Assembly (NCBI GenBank): GCA_015680685.1
Contig: MNCI01026285.1
Location: 605,283-643,109 of the forward strand
Direction: 5' to 3'
Source of the DNA: Gnetum montanum
Taxonomy: Eukaryota; Streptophyta; Gnetopsida; Gnetales; Gnetaceae
Length of the DNA stretch: 37,827 bases
The translations under genes and the position numbers were made by a program. This document shows, in pieces, positions 1 through 9,656 of the stretch (its first letter is position 1; every line of letters starts with the position of its first letter). The notes under the pieces are model-generated. The model did no database searches. It saw only the letters and a list, made by a program, of their open reading frames with translations, and had not been told where the DNA came from.

Positions 1-50
1 CAAGTGCTCGAAGTGGTCGTACTAAGGCACCTATTTAGCCTAACTGTGAT

Positions 51-333
51 AAGCAACCGATTCCTTGGCTAGCCATACATACCCATGGGCGCTCGTAGCC
101 AAGTCGTACTTATCACACGTTCTAGCCTAGCGATGAGTGCCGATTCCTTGACCAGTCGTACACATTGGACTACGACTGGGATTACCAAGTGCAGATCCTG
201 GAATATGCTACTGGGTTACCAAGCAGTCACAATGCTTATAATCAAGTCGTACTCACGCGTTGCGACAAGCAGCCGATTCCGTGATTAGCCGTACACATCC
301 GTAGATGCTCGTAATCAAGTCATACTCATGCAC
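51..333. repeat. Imperfect direct repeats, about 67 bp units
   Basis: A unit at 51-117 (starting AAGCAACCGATTCC) recurs at 267-333 (starting AAGCAGCCGATTCC). Both share an AGCCRTACAYA block and an AATCAAGTCRTACT-like block. A third, poorer copy of the GCCGATTCCTTG block lies near 139, and another AATCAAGTCGTACT block near 240. The repeats probably belong to the U5 side of the flanking LTR-like fragment. Confidence 0.6.
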
Positions 334-401
334 ACTAGGAAAGCAATAAATAACAACAAAACAAAACCATGTACTGCAAGGTTTATCCAATCAAGTTTGT
401 C

Positions 402-407
402 TTTATT
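402..407 (-). terminator. Poly(A) signal AATAAA, minus strand
   Basis: TTTATT on the plus strand reads AATAAA on the minus strand, about 170 bases downstream of the minus TATA box at 576-583. It would define the end of R in a minus-oriented LTR. A plus-strand AATAAA also occurs near 446, so the assignment rests on the TATA pairing. Confidence 0.4.
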
Positions 408-575
408 TTCGTACACAACTTGTGTTCAGGTTACAAAGTTGCTCGAATAAAGAGCCATTCACTCTAGGACTCCTACTGTGGGCACATGGGAAATTAATCT
501 AACTCTGGAGTGTTCAAACTGCCAGAGCTTTGCTACTTCTAGCTAGGATTGGAAAATGAAGGGATTGCTGCCTCT

Positions 576-583
576 TATTTATA
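576..583 (-). promoter_or_regulatory. TATA box (TATAAATA), minus strand
   Basis: The minus strand reads CTATAAATAAGAGGC, a good plant TATA box, followed by a purine-rich leader. The GATATC array begins 16 bases upstream. Transcription would run leftwards off the window. Confidence 0.5.
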
Positions 584-598
584 GATATGGCGGCGGAC

Positions 599-677
599 CG
601 TGATATCGCATACGTGATATCGCATGGAGAGACGCGATATCGCGTACGCGATATCGCAGGGGATGCGATATCACGGC
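599..677. repeat. Array of five GATATC palindromes
   Basis: GATATC cores start at 602, 616, 636, 650 and 667, each embedded in GYGATATCGC or its complement. The two central sites are perfect ten-base palindromes (GCGATATCGC). The outer sites are GTGATATCGC and GCGATATCAC, so the whole array is roughly mirror-symmetric. Core spacings are 14, 20, 14 and 17 bases. Its place directly upstream of a TATA box suggests a binding-site array for a dimeric factor, but no factor can be named. Confidence 0.75.
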
Positions 678-699
678 TTGTGCAATCTGCGTCTCATCA

Positions 700-1060
700 G
701 CTTCTCAACCATTTGCTCAAAAGTAAACATTTACAACATAAATAGTGGTCTAAATATGCTCACAATAGGCATGGCCATCTTTGCAAAATTTCTAGGGATC
801 CTATTGTAGTCCTCCCATGCCCAAGTACTTAAAATTGAACAAGTTTTGCCACTATCATCAACTTCTTGGCATGATACTAATTTTTTCTTGACTTTAAAAG
901 ATGATCTACATAAAATAATAGATAGTGGAAAACTAGTCCTAGATGCATCTAACATTTTTAGGCCTCAAAATTAACCCATGTAGGTATATAAGGACCCTCT
1001 TAGCACTAATAGTAATTAATTTACTATAGTTGCAATCATTTTACTATAGCCATGTTCAAT
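700..1060. other. Unassigned stretch between LTR-like fragment and gag end
   Basis: A 74-codon minus-strand frame (731-955) is open but matches nothing I recognise. I could not find an LTR terminus, polypurine tract or target duplication here. AT content rises to the right of about 950. Confidence 0.4.
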
Positions 1061-2480
1061 ATGTATGACAAGCCTAAACCTACCAGGAAGCCATTCGTAA
1101 TTCAAGTACCTCTTTATAATAATCAATAGGCATTAACTTCTACAAGTTTAAGAACCCTCTTTATTATAATAATACCACCACCTATACCTCTTAAAGCACG
1201 TTTTTCCATTAGAGTTCCCCTTCCCTTCACTAATAAATCTACAACCCAAGTTGACTAGCATCCTTCCATAGTGGCCAATTCTTCAACCTCTTCTTAGCCA
1301 AATAACAAGAAATAACCCCCTAAACAATGAAAGAAGCTAGCTCCTAAGCCTAAGGCCAAGGACACTAATCAACCAAAAGTCTGGAAGGAAGTACATCCAC
1401 CAAAGCCTACTCCAATTTTAGTGATACCCATGAATTCCAATGTCCAAAATACATCAACTATCCAATCTAGGTAGAACAACCAAAAATAAGAAAAAGAAAA
1501 GGAACCACAATATCACACATTAAAATACAAAGTCAAAATACTAGATAGAATGAAGGAGTCAAGGCTAATAAACAAAGAAATTATTCAATTATGATAAAGA
1601 CTTCCTTGCTATCATGGAGCAAGTCAAGCTCTCATTAAAATAGAAGAATACTTCTTTGAGCTTATATGACTTAGTTATGACTTCTCCTATCTACCATGAA
1701 GCCTTAGTTTAGATGTTGACTTCAATTCTCTTAAGTGAGAACATCCTAGTCAACAAAGAATATATCCATGCAGTGATAGTATCATCCTTAACCAATTAAG
1801 AAATTAAGCCAACTACCTTGAAATTTTGTAATAGAGAGATGAAAACCAATCTACAAAATGGTGAAATATTAAAAGCTCCCCTCTTCATAATGATTAGAGT
1901 TCGCCAGTACAAAACACACCAAGTGCATGGTGATGATAGAGTAGCTACAAACATAACCTCCTTACCCATTGTTGAATGCTTAGACTTGGTTGAACACAAG
2001 TAAGATAACTCCACTTCCATAATTTAATCATTTAATCAATTACATGTAGTAGTGAAAGGGTCCATCTAATTAGACTTCATGGTCAGAGATTAATTTTTCA
2101 CATATGTTGATTTCCTAGTTGTTGAAGAAACACTAGGTTTCAACTTAATCCTAGAAAGACCATGGTTGGCCAAGTTGTAAGTAGTTTCTTTCCCAATCCA
2201 TTAATAAATTCATATACCTTATTATAAAGGTGAAATCATTATTCATGAAGATAACGCAATCTCCTTGTCCATCAACAATGTTGACATAGAATAAGAATCT
2301 GAGGTGGAGTTTCAAGAAGAAACTCCTATAACTCAAAATGAAGAAAAAAATTCTGATGAACTTAACCAAGGTAAAGCTAATAACATTGGGGCCATAAATG
2401 AATTGTAGAAAGATCTCCCATTTAGTATCTTGAGTGAAGGAAATGGTGAAAACAAGATTATACAAAACAAAATCTTACAA
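1060..2480 (+). pseudogene. Decayed gag C-terminus and protease, Ty3/gypsy Tat/Ogre type
   Basis: Plus-strand remains of a gag-to-protease region in several frames. In order: a PFVIQVP motif near 1090, typical of the Ogre/Tat gag-protease linker; a SLYDLVMTSPIYHEAL block near 1660-1710, equivalent to the family's ISLLxLLxxSPxHRxAL segment; and a retropepsin-like part from about 1880 with LPIVECLDL, then YVDFLVVEETLGFNLILERP near 2110-2165. The last motif is the conserved end of the protease (usually NLILGRPW). The catalytic DxGS is not intact: GDDRVATN sits where it is expected. Many stops and frame changes show it is dead. No RT follows; the next same-strand pol sequence begins near 19700. 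Confidence 0.7.
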
Positions 2481-2994
2481 ATTGCCTTATTTGACAAAGA
2501 TTAGAAAATAGTTGTACGATTAATAAGTTATGTATTTTTTCCTTGTACATATGATATGTCCATTTTAATTAGTATCCTTGTTTAAAATGTTTATTTACAT
2601 GTTTACATTTTGGTTTACACTTTTTTCCTTTATTATATCATGTTTGCTAGTTTGTGATATAGCCTTATTTTACATGTTTGCATCAATTTATAGCTTATGT
2701 TTATCTTTTATGTTTACATGAGATTACAAAAAAATATAAAAATATTTAAAATTAAGACATAAAAATTAAAAAATTAAAAATAGTAGCCAAGACCAATTTT
2801 TAACCAAAACTGAAAGGTAACATGTAACATAAACAAAATCAAAATAGTAGCCATAAACACATTGTGTTACAAATAACAAAAATAGAAAAAAGAAAAATAA
2901 TAATACATAATCTTTAAGGCTATGATATCCAAATAAAATAGCTACAATAATATAGCCAAAATAACAAAGTATGACAGGTACATCAGTAGCTGAA
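2481..2994. other. AT-rich spacer, no gene seen
   Basis: The plus-strand protease reading fades at about 2480. The interval is made of T-rich words such as TGTTTACAT followed by A-rich sequence after 2720. The 103-codon minus-strand open frame at 2766-3077 is a leucine- and phenylalanine-rich reading of AT-rich DNA and is not accepted as a gene. Confidence 0.5.
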
Positions 2995-3062
2995 TCAAGC
3001 CATGGGATAAGGAGGAGGATTATCACTAAGATCATCACCATCATCACTTGGGGCCCACAAGA
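2995..3062 (-). pseudogene. Candidate last exon, acidic C-terminus
   Basis: A short frame reads PSDDGDDLSDNPPPYPMA and then a TGA at 2995-2997. Acidic and proline-rich content is unlike the surrounding AT-rich noise. The acceptor is uncertain (CCCCAAG just upstream), so membership in the gene is inferred from order and strand only. Confidence 0.35.
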
Positions 3063-3155
3063 AATAATAACATGCAAACATTAGTAATCAAAATATCCAT
3101 AACAAGGATATATAAAACAATAATATAACATAAAACTTTAAATAAATTTTTTTAC

Positions 3156-3774
3156 AAATTTTGGAAGGCTTAAAACTAATATCTTTAGGAGGGAATCTTT
3201 GGATACCATCCTTCAACTTGCAAGAAATTTCTTCTTCACTCATGTTGGTCCCATCAATATGTCCTAGATCCACTCATGATAAAATTTTTTTCTGATTTCA
3301 TATAGTTATTATTTTCCACTTTGTAGAGCCTCTTGTGTGTCTTTTGCTTCTTCCTCTATTCTAACACCCTAGCGTAGCAATCCTATCACTTCATCATCTT
3401 CAACTACATGTCCTTCTCCACATTTCTATTGGCTAAAACAACCTTCCCTTGGATGGCATTTCAATAATGGAACCACTCAATCTTCTTTGTATGCAAGGAA
3501 TTCCTATTGGTCACATGTGCCTCTATGACCCCCTTGAAATCTTTGAGGCTTCTAACTTTGTTTGTCAACTCCTTATTTTGCTTCTCCAATGCCATGGCCC
3601 ATTCTCATAAGAACATGTTTAAATTTTGGAACTTCCAAAATGTTTTCACATAGGATGCAACACATTTTGTGGCTCCTACATACAACCTCCATGCAGTGTT
3701 CTCCACATTGAGAGATAGTTCAAGAAACTTGTCAAACTCAAAGCCTTACAAAAGATTGCATTTCACCTTGAAAA
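3156..3774 (-). pseudogene. Antisense pseudogene coiled-coil-like exon
   Basis: After the TGGTAG acceptor the frame runs about 165 codons with TAA/TAG/TGA stops mostly at expected Gln or Trp sites. Blocks are FEFDKFLELSLNVENTAWRL, ATKCVASYVKTFWKF, ALEKQNKELTNKVRSLKDFK, NAIQGKVVLANRNVEKDM and KKQKTHKRLYKVENNNYM. The spacing of Leu/Val/Ile in the ALEKQNKEL region suggests a coiled coil. Near 3270 it shifts to a frame with MSEEEISCKLKDGIQRFPPK that ends at a weak GTAAAA donor. Confidence 0.6.
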
Positions 3775-3920
3775 CTACCACATAAAAAAAACATTAAAAA
3801 CACAAAAGCATTTAAAATCAATTAAAACTATAAAGAAATTATGGTCATTAAGGTCATAAAAACATGAAACCAAAAATATAAAAATATAAAAATGCAAAAA
3901 AATACTTTAATTTTTCTTAC

Positions 3921-4058
3921 CAATAATAGAAGCTAGCTAGTGTAACCTATTGATCATGTCATTCATCATTTCCTCCATAAACTTCATCTTGTTTGATGCC
4001 TCCATCCAAGGATTAGAGCAGAATATGGATGTTGATGTTTCTAGAGGAGGATTAGGCC
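3921..4058 (-). pseudogene. Antisense pseudogene 138-bp exon
   Basis: A clean exon between a CCGCAG acceptor and a GTAAGA donor. It is read in phase from the previous exon as PNPPLETSTSIFCSNPWMEA, then a methionine-rich helix with KFMEEMMNDMINRLH, then one TAG and LASII. Both neighbouring junctions preserve the frame, which is the strongest splice evidence in the gene. Confidence 0.7.
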
Positions 4059-4127
4059 CTGCGGTAATCATAAAAATTAATACCATTTACAACAAAAAAT
4101 AATATAAATGAAATAAATAATGCAAAC

Positions 4128-4305
4128 ATTTTCTAGGAAGATCATGGGATAAGTTCATGGGAGGATTTCTTTCTAAAGACAAATCACCTTAGATAGAACC
4201 CAAGCCATTTTGTTCTTCCTTGGACATCCTCTCCTCTCCCATTCTTCTTCTTTGCACCTTTGCTCCTCCTCTGTAGTAGCCTTGGCAACTAATTCCTGTT
4301 TCTTC
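4128..4305 (-). pseudogene. Antisense pseudogene Lys/Glu-rich exon
   Basis: The exon follows an ATTACAAG acceptor. One frame gives KKQELVAKATTEEEQRCKEE, a charged helical stretch; a shifted frame gives LERNPPMNLSHDLPRK, which runs to the GTTTGC donor. The second frame joins the next exon as LPRKWPNPPLE. One frameshift and one TAA are needed to read it through. An alternative acceptor ten bases on (AAACAG) would keep the second frame throughout. Confidence 0.6.
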
Positions 4306-4408
4306 CTTGTAATGATAACAAATCCAAAAATAAATAAAACTAGTAAACATTTTTATCAATGAAATGTAACCAAAACCAATGCTGAAAATTAAAAATATAT
4401 ATACATAC

Positions 4409-5435
4409 CATCAAAATATTGAGTAGCCTGGTTAAGCTTGATCACCAATTTCTTAAGTGCATTTTGGCTAGGAATTGAAACATTTTCTTCAACTTGTGGC
4501 TTCCTTATCATTTTTCTAGTGGTACCTTCTACTTTTGTGTGTGACCTTTTTATTTGTTTCTTCCTTGCCACAGATAGCATAGGGCTCTACCCCTATGCTA
4601 TGAAGGGAATAACCATGTAGACCACTAAGATTCTTAGTGGTAATAGATAATAACTCTCCCAAATCCTCCATGAGAGGATCTTGAGCATGCATTGAACTAG
4701 CAATGTTTTTAGCCTAAGGCTTGGAAAGTTGGGAAATTTCACATCCTGCCCACTTTCCATCTTTTTTGATCATCAATAACTCTATAAATTTTCTGAGATA
4801 TGCAAAAATGAATATGAAATGTATATGATATACTAAATTAAGTTTTTTTTAGATTTTTTTCATTTTTCCCCTTAGACCAATAACCTAAAAAGTACTCCAA
4901 TTGAACATAGTACCATTAGTTGGCATATTTTTCATACATTAGGCTTGTTGAGCTCCTATAGTTTTCTTCTATAATAAAAGCATCAAAAAGAATCTAGAGC
5001 ATAAGAGGAGGTAAAAATCATTCACCTCATCAATATCACACTTGTTAAATGATAATACTATCCCAAGAGGTTAGTTGAGCCAACCCTTCATATCCTTTCT
5101 AGAGCTGGCATCCTTCCCTACTTTAATGGCCACCTTAACACCACTAGTAGGTACATTAAAAATATTGCTAAACATTACCTCATCAATGATCAAAGCAATA
5201 GAAAATTAATTAACATGAATAAAAAATTTGATGACTCCCTTAACATTCAATATTTCAGCCTGTGATATAGATGAACTAGGGAACATAAGCAAGTCAAACA
5301 AGCTTACATTAGTTATCCTTTGTTGGATGTACATAGGGGCCTTGTTTGATAGTCATTCATATGCTTTGTCTACTTAATCCGACTGAGGAGAATATTCTCC
5401 TCAAAATGATTAGAAGTGATCATAGTTATTATATA
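4409..5435 (-). pseudogene. Antisense pseudogene long central exon
   Basis: About 1 kb reads in one frame from 5435 to about 4590 with scattered transition-type stops. Visible blocks are NKAPMYIQQRITNVSLFDLL, GVIKFFIHVN, FSIALIIDEVMFSNIFNVPT, KVGKDASSRKDMKGWLN, FIELLMIKKDGKWAGCEI and ASSMHAQDPLMEDLGELL. A frameshift near 4585 leads to a Lys-rich stretch (KKQIKRSHTKVEG, then VEENVSIPSQNALKKLV). That stretch ends with NQATQYFD before the GTATGT donor. The block with FSIALIIDEV and FNVPTSGV faintly recalls the loop-rich part of plant transposon-associated proteins, but this was not verified. Confidence 0.7.
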
Positions 5436-5600
5436 CTTGCACAAAAAAACTATAATACATAACAAAGTTAGTGTCTTAGTCCATTAAACTATAAATAACT
5501 AATGTAGCCTATAGAAAATCATAAAAAGCAGAAACTAAAAATCATAAAAACTAGAAAATTAAAAAAAAATGTTAACAAAACTTAAGTGATTTTCACTTAC

Positions 5601-5865
5601 TAGAAATGGGTAAAGCTAAAACTATAGGTTGACCTTGCATACAGACTTCCAAATGTTGAAGAGTCCAAAATTCATGTGTAGGTTTGATGATTACACACAT
5701 CTAGTATGCATGAGAATATCATGTCTAGTAGTAGGAAAACTCTATACCAACCTAGCTAAGTAGTTGCACTCTTATAAAATTATCTTATATAAATTCCTTC
5801 AAGGCTATGCTAGCTACAAACAAGGTTTGAAAATTTTCACTAATTCTTCAACATGCATCTTAAAT
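5601..5865 (-). pseudogene. Antisense pseudogene exon, 265 bp
   Basis: The exon opens after a CTTTTAG acceptor with FKMHVEELVKIF in phase with the previous exon. It shifts frame to NFQTLFVASIALKEFI and ends with EVCMQGQPIVLALPIS before the GTAAGT donor. In-frame stops include a TAA where Gln would read. The phase-1 A at the donor joins the next exon in frame. Confidence 0.65.
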
Positions 5866-5946
5866 CTAAAAGACCAAAAAATAAAATAATCAAACAAATA
5901 GCCCTAAAACATAAATAAAAATATGTCAAACTAAAACAAGGCTTAC

Positions 5947-6130
5947 ACTTCTAGTATGTAAAAAATTCTAGAAGGATTCTAAAATAGAGTGTTTAATTAG
6001 TGAGTCAACAACAAGGTGTTGTTTGGATTGTATCAAGAATACATTGACATCTCCCAGATGCTTGATAACTGTCAAACCTCTATGAAGTACAAAACCCTAT
6101 CATGCTCTATTTTTATTTGGATTTCGAGAT
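5947..6130 (-). pseudogene. Antisense pseudogene, 3' part of interrupted exon
   Basis: This is the rest of the exon split by the 9.2-kb element. Open pieces are IKIEHDRVLYFIE, then after a frameshift VIKHLGDVNVFLIQSKQHLV, then after another shift NPSRIFYILEV. It ends at a GTAAGC donor whose phase-2 GT joins the next exon as a valine codon (ILEV then FKMHVEELVKIF). No function can be assigned. Confidence 0.6.
6126..6130. repeat. Target-site duplication GAGAT, left copy
   Basis: GAGAT directly precedes the LTR terminus TGTTGGCG at 6131 and is repeated exactly at 15311-15315 after the other LTR terminus. Five-base duplications are usual for LTR retrotransposon integration. Confidence 0.95.
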
Positions 6131-7220
6131 TGTTGGCGACCGTTTGGGACGCGACCACCAACGAGTATCCTCAAACAGGATTTAGGTGCCTGCTGGTCTC
6201 TGGCAACACCAAGGCCTACATACCTCCAAATAAACTCAGTAGTTAATGTGATATGTGTGTGTGCTGTTGCGGCGTGCGGTTGTGAGAAATGTAACGATTG
6301 CATTGCGTGTAAACTACAAATGACTTACTTTAAAGAGATTCAGCCAACTTTGCCAAGTACTGTGAGTTGTTGAAAATTTCCTATTTTGTTCAACTGCCTA
6401 GTCTACATGGTCCTTATAATACCTACTTGTAACAAATAAAATTTTGCAAAAACATTTGAGCACAACTCCGCAATCTACTCCTAATTTTCCCCAGAGAAAG
6501 AGATAGTTCCACAAGAAAACTAGAAATAGAGCAAGATTCGATGGAAATAAGCAGAAAAGAAAAGAAAGCAGATTTGTGTAGACCTCAAATATTTAAACAA
6601 GGTAAAATGACACGAGTAAACACTTCGCAATAAAGCTATCCCAAATTCAATATCTACGAATTGTTCAAACTTCCAAGGCTCAAACAAGCAATATCTTCAA
6701 GACAATCCTACTATGCTACCAAAAATTGCTGCGTAAACTACCACGTACGAGACTCCATTTTGACTAGATAATAGATGTCAACGATTGCATTCAAACAGAA
6801 CCTTTAAAAGACTTGACAATTTCTGATTGAAATACCACGAGAATTCACTTTAAAGATAAAAAGAAGCTATTCTGGTCCCATCAAAATACCAAAGATTTTC
6901 TGAACCCTCTCGACTACTGAATTGTTCAACGGCGTGACTACAAACAGAGGCTCTCTTACAACAATCCCAATAGCAGTTCCCACACGTTGCACAATAACGA
7001 AATTTACTACTAAAATGCTCTTAAGGCTTTTAAACACAAGCACTTCTATGGCAAAATTTTAATAGAAATTTCTATCGGGCAACAAGAACAATAAGAGCAA
7101 TCTAAAAATCCCAAAATTACTTGCCAAGGATGATACTATCTAAACCACTAGCTAAACAATTTAAACAAAACAAAAAATGAAATGCATAACTCACAGGACC
7201 ATGACAAAGAGGCTGAAATC

Positions 7221-7226
7221 TTTATT
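7221..7226 (-). terminator. Poly(A) signal in 3' LTR, minus strand
   Basis: AATAAA on the minus strand, about 200 bases downstream of the TATA box, which is a plausible R length. This copy would end the element transcript. Confidence 0.5.
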
Positions 7227-7422
7227 CTAGCAAGCCATCTTACAAGCAATTGTTCACACTTTCTTCTTTACAAAATGCTCTTCTCCCAAGACTCAAAGTG
7301 TCTCCAAGTGAGAGCCCAAGTGCTAACTAGTAGCCTTACAAATTGTAATGTATGAGACCCCAAGTGTGATGATGATTTCAAGTGATGATCCTTTCTCCTC
7401 CTCTCCCTTGACCCTTGAAGCC

Positions 7423-7430
7423 TTTTTATA
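7423..7430 (-). promoter_or_regulatory. TATA box in 3' LTR, minus strand
   Basis: The minus strand reads CCCTATAAAAAGGCTTC, followed by a GA-rich stretch. It is identical in the other LTR at 13266-13273. Confidence 0.7.
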
Positions 7431-7829
7431 GGGTTCAAAGGTAGGTAGGGAAGTTACATATTCAAAAATATCTCACCTAACGTTTCTCCCAAGTAACCTG
7501 GCCAACCAATTAGGAGATTACTTGTCCAACAAGTTAGGAGGTTACTTGCCCAATAAGTTAGGTAAGTTACAACAATATTGGGTGGTTTCAACCACCAAAG
7601 AGATAAAAAAGGATACAATTGACAAGTGTCTTCATGATAATCCAAATTAAAATTAATTATAAATATTATAGTTGTAACTATCATAGGAGGTTACAACTTC
7701 CATAGGAATAATAGCCAAATGTCTCCTTTTATAGGATGTTACAAAAATAGTTCATAACTATCTTTTCCTTTTTAAATCATAAAATATTTTATTGGAATCA
7801 TAGCAATAGGGATAGTAATCATGGAGTGT

Positions 7830-8690
7830 GTAATATTTGTGCATCTTGTACTGAGCGTAGCAACAAATTCCCTCCTTTATGGTACTCGGTAGTAAGGTGT
7901 GTAGACAAAAAGAAACTGCACTTCACCACTTGTAATTCTTTGCCATTATCATCAAACGTTTTCAAAACCCTCCACCATTGCTCGGCCTCCATTTCACTGC
8001 CATTGCTCTGCTACCACTGCTCTGCTGAACTTCTCTCGTCCACACCATTCCCTGCATTTTTCGTCCATTTTTGTTGTGACCTATGTCACCACTATTTCGA
8101 CCTCCATCGCCACTGCCACAACCAAAAAATCTGCTCTGATTTTTGGCCACCCACGATGCCCGCGAACATTGCCTTAAGTTGGTCCATTTCTACGTCACGC
8201 GGATCCACGCAGACAGCAAACTTGGCAAGCCCTGCTAAGGGCCCGACAAAGGACCTTCGTCCACTGCTGAGCATCATGGACGCTATTGTCATTTCTTGCT
8301 GCTCCTGCCCGCCTGCAGCCGCTACCACCATCACCATTCCTCTCAATTTTTTTTTGGAAGCTGGATCGACAGAGCCTGAACCTGAGTCTGAGCCTGTACC
8401 TATGCCTATGTCTGTGTTTTTGCTTCCTTTCCCTTCTATGCTATTTTGGGTTCTGTTTGTGTTTCTTCAGCACTTCCTTTATCTTCCTTGGTTGTTTCCT
8501 TCTTTGCTATGTATTTCTTGGAAGATCTCTTCTTCTTACCCTCTTTTCCAGACTCTGAAGCTGCTTTACTTCTCCCTTGTTTTTGTCATCTTCGGTGGCC
8601 TGTAATGGCTTTGTCACCTGCAATGGCTTTGTCGCCAGTAGCTTGTCACCATTTAGGAAGAAAAATTGGGGAAATGGAGTTTGGGTAGCA
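7830..8690 (-). other. Gene-like GC-richer block inside U3 (left LTR)
   Basis: Within an AT-rich LTR this block is clearly GC-richer and is open over long runs on both strands. On the minus strand a Lys/Glu/Gln-rich reading (GKEGKKKRSSKKYIAKKE, then EDKGSAEETQTEPK) is followed by a Gln/Ala/Val-rich repeat and, in another frame, AGLAKFAVCVDPRDVEMDQL. The 259-codon plus-strand frame at 7826-8605 is mostly the antisense of this charged sequence. It may be a captured gene fragment or an old U3-encoded protein. No family is recognised. Confidence 0.4.
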
Positions 8691-9468
8691 AGTGTTGGAT
8701 AGAATGTCTGAAGTAAATGATTTGAATTTGTATAATATCTCAGTCTAGAATTTGGTATGGGATTTTTTCCCGCAGTAGTTGAAATTACTAATAAGATTCA
8801 ACATTAAGAAAAATAAAATTCAACAAGAAGCTTTGGCATCAGAACGGGTTTCCTGCACTTAAGACGGTTCCATGTAGCCCTTTGTTTTTGCCAAAGATGA
8901 CTCCATCTTTTCAACCGTAATTATTGCGGAAAAATATGATCCATGAAGTAAGAAGATATTAATCTCATTGAGTACCAATTGCAGTTGTTCCAAATGTTCC
9001 TATCAGTTCATATCATTTACAAATGTTGTGATAAGTCTTCCTCAATATGGCCTCAACATGTTGTATATCAACCTCATGAAATTTTCCGGGACGTTTCATA
9101 GACCAAACCATACAAGGCATCATTTGGTTTCTACAAGTAGCCTTACATTCATTACCTTCCCATACCTTATGGAGATTAACTAAACCCACTTCTTGACTTG
9201 TACATCAATACATGTTGGTAGATCTAGTGAATACTTCTTTGATACTAAAAAAAACTAGTAGAGAACTGTCATGAACTCTGAACAATTGATCATTTGTCTT
9301 AAACAAAACTGTATTTGCTAGTGAATCAATTAGAAAAAAACCTTTCAAACTACCAACCTAACACCTCTGAAAAGTCTTCATCCAATAAAATATTGGCAAT
9401 GTTAGTTATATGATTAGCTTCACAACCTCACAAAGCCTGCTCCATTAAATGGCCAAAATGTGCCAACA

Positions 9469-9483
9469 TTTCTGCCCCCCTTT
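9469..9483 (-). other. Polypurine tract of the 9.2-kb element
   Basis: The minus strand reads AAAGGGGGGCAGAAA immediately before the LTR start TGTTGG. This is the plus-strand DNA primer site in reverse transcription and fixes the element orientation as minus. Confidence 0.85.
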
Positions 9484-9656
9484 AAAAGCGTAAAGAAATT
9501 TATGCAACCTCATTTTAAAACTGAACTATACTTGAAGCTTTCATCGAACTTTTTACAGCTGAAATGATAAATATTTTTCGAGGAAAATTCCCATCAAACA
9601 TAAGGTTTGATGGTATAAAAACCTCATTCCTAATAAAACAAACAAACTGTACATTA

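Larger units (their letters stand above)
1..700 (-). mobile_element. Partial LTR-like fragment, minus-oriented, cut by window edge
   Basis: No protein is recognisable here. Read on the minus strand, the stretch has promoter and R-region order: GATATC-rich upstream sequence (599-677), a TATA box (576-583), then a poly(A) signal (402-407) about 170 bases further on. The other two LTR families in this window have the same order. The part left of 400 would be U5 and contains imperfect repeats. The outer LTR end, primer site and partner LTR are not in view, so the LTR call is inference from layout. It is more GC-rich than the flanking sequence at 1000-6000. Confidence 0.5.
2995..6130 (-). pseudogene. 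Intron-containing antisense pseudogene, main part
   Basis: I do not recognise the protein family. Minus-strand exons join in matching phase across short introns with plant-type borders: 5866-5946 (GTAAGC to TTTTAG), 5436-5600 (GTAAGT to TGCAAG), 4306-4408 (GTATGT to ACAAG), 4059-4127 (GTTTGC to CCGCAG) and 3775-3920 (GTAAGA to TGGTAG). Stops inside exons are mostly TAA/TAG where CAA/CAG is expected, or TGA/TAG where TGG is expected, as deamination would give. There are also several frameshifts. The middle exon is mixed hydrophobic, the later exons are Lys/Glu-rich and helical, and the probable C-terminus is acidic (PSDDGDDLSDNPP near 3010-3060). The 5' part continues at 15316-15593 beyond a nested element. 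A retroelement-associated additional ORF, or a captured host gene, are both possible. Confidence 0.7.
6131..9468 (-). repeat. 3' LTR of the 9.2-kb element
   Basis: Begins TGTTGGCGAC and ends TGTGCCAACA, with inverted TGTTGGC/GCCAACA ends. Read on the minus strand, U3 runs from 9468 to about 7400, with a TATA box at 7423-7430 and a poly(A) signal at 7221-7226; R/U5 runs to 6131. The U3 is very long (about 2 kb) and holds a GC-richer, gene-like block at about 7830-8690. By eye it matches 11973-15310 almost throughout, with small indels that cancel in length. Confidence 0.95.

Noticed and set aside
85-288. 67-codon plus frame
   Set aside because: Lies over the imperfect repeats of the left LTR-like fragment; no motif.
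2766-3077. 103-codon minus frame rich in Leu, Ile and Phe
   Set aside because: Mostly AT-rich spacer; another frame over 2995-3062 gives a more protein-like acidic tail.
4866-4885. Possible extra intron in the long central exon (donor GTTATT, acceptor CTCAG)
   Set aside because: The frame continues straight through 4885-4800 without it, and splicing there would move to a frame with more stops.
7826-8605. 259-codon plus-strand open frame (and its 206-codon copy at 13579-14199)
   Set aside because: It runs antisense to the element, its second copy has a TAG, and its composition is what one gets by reading a Lys/Glu-rich minus frame backwards.
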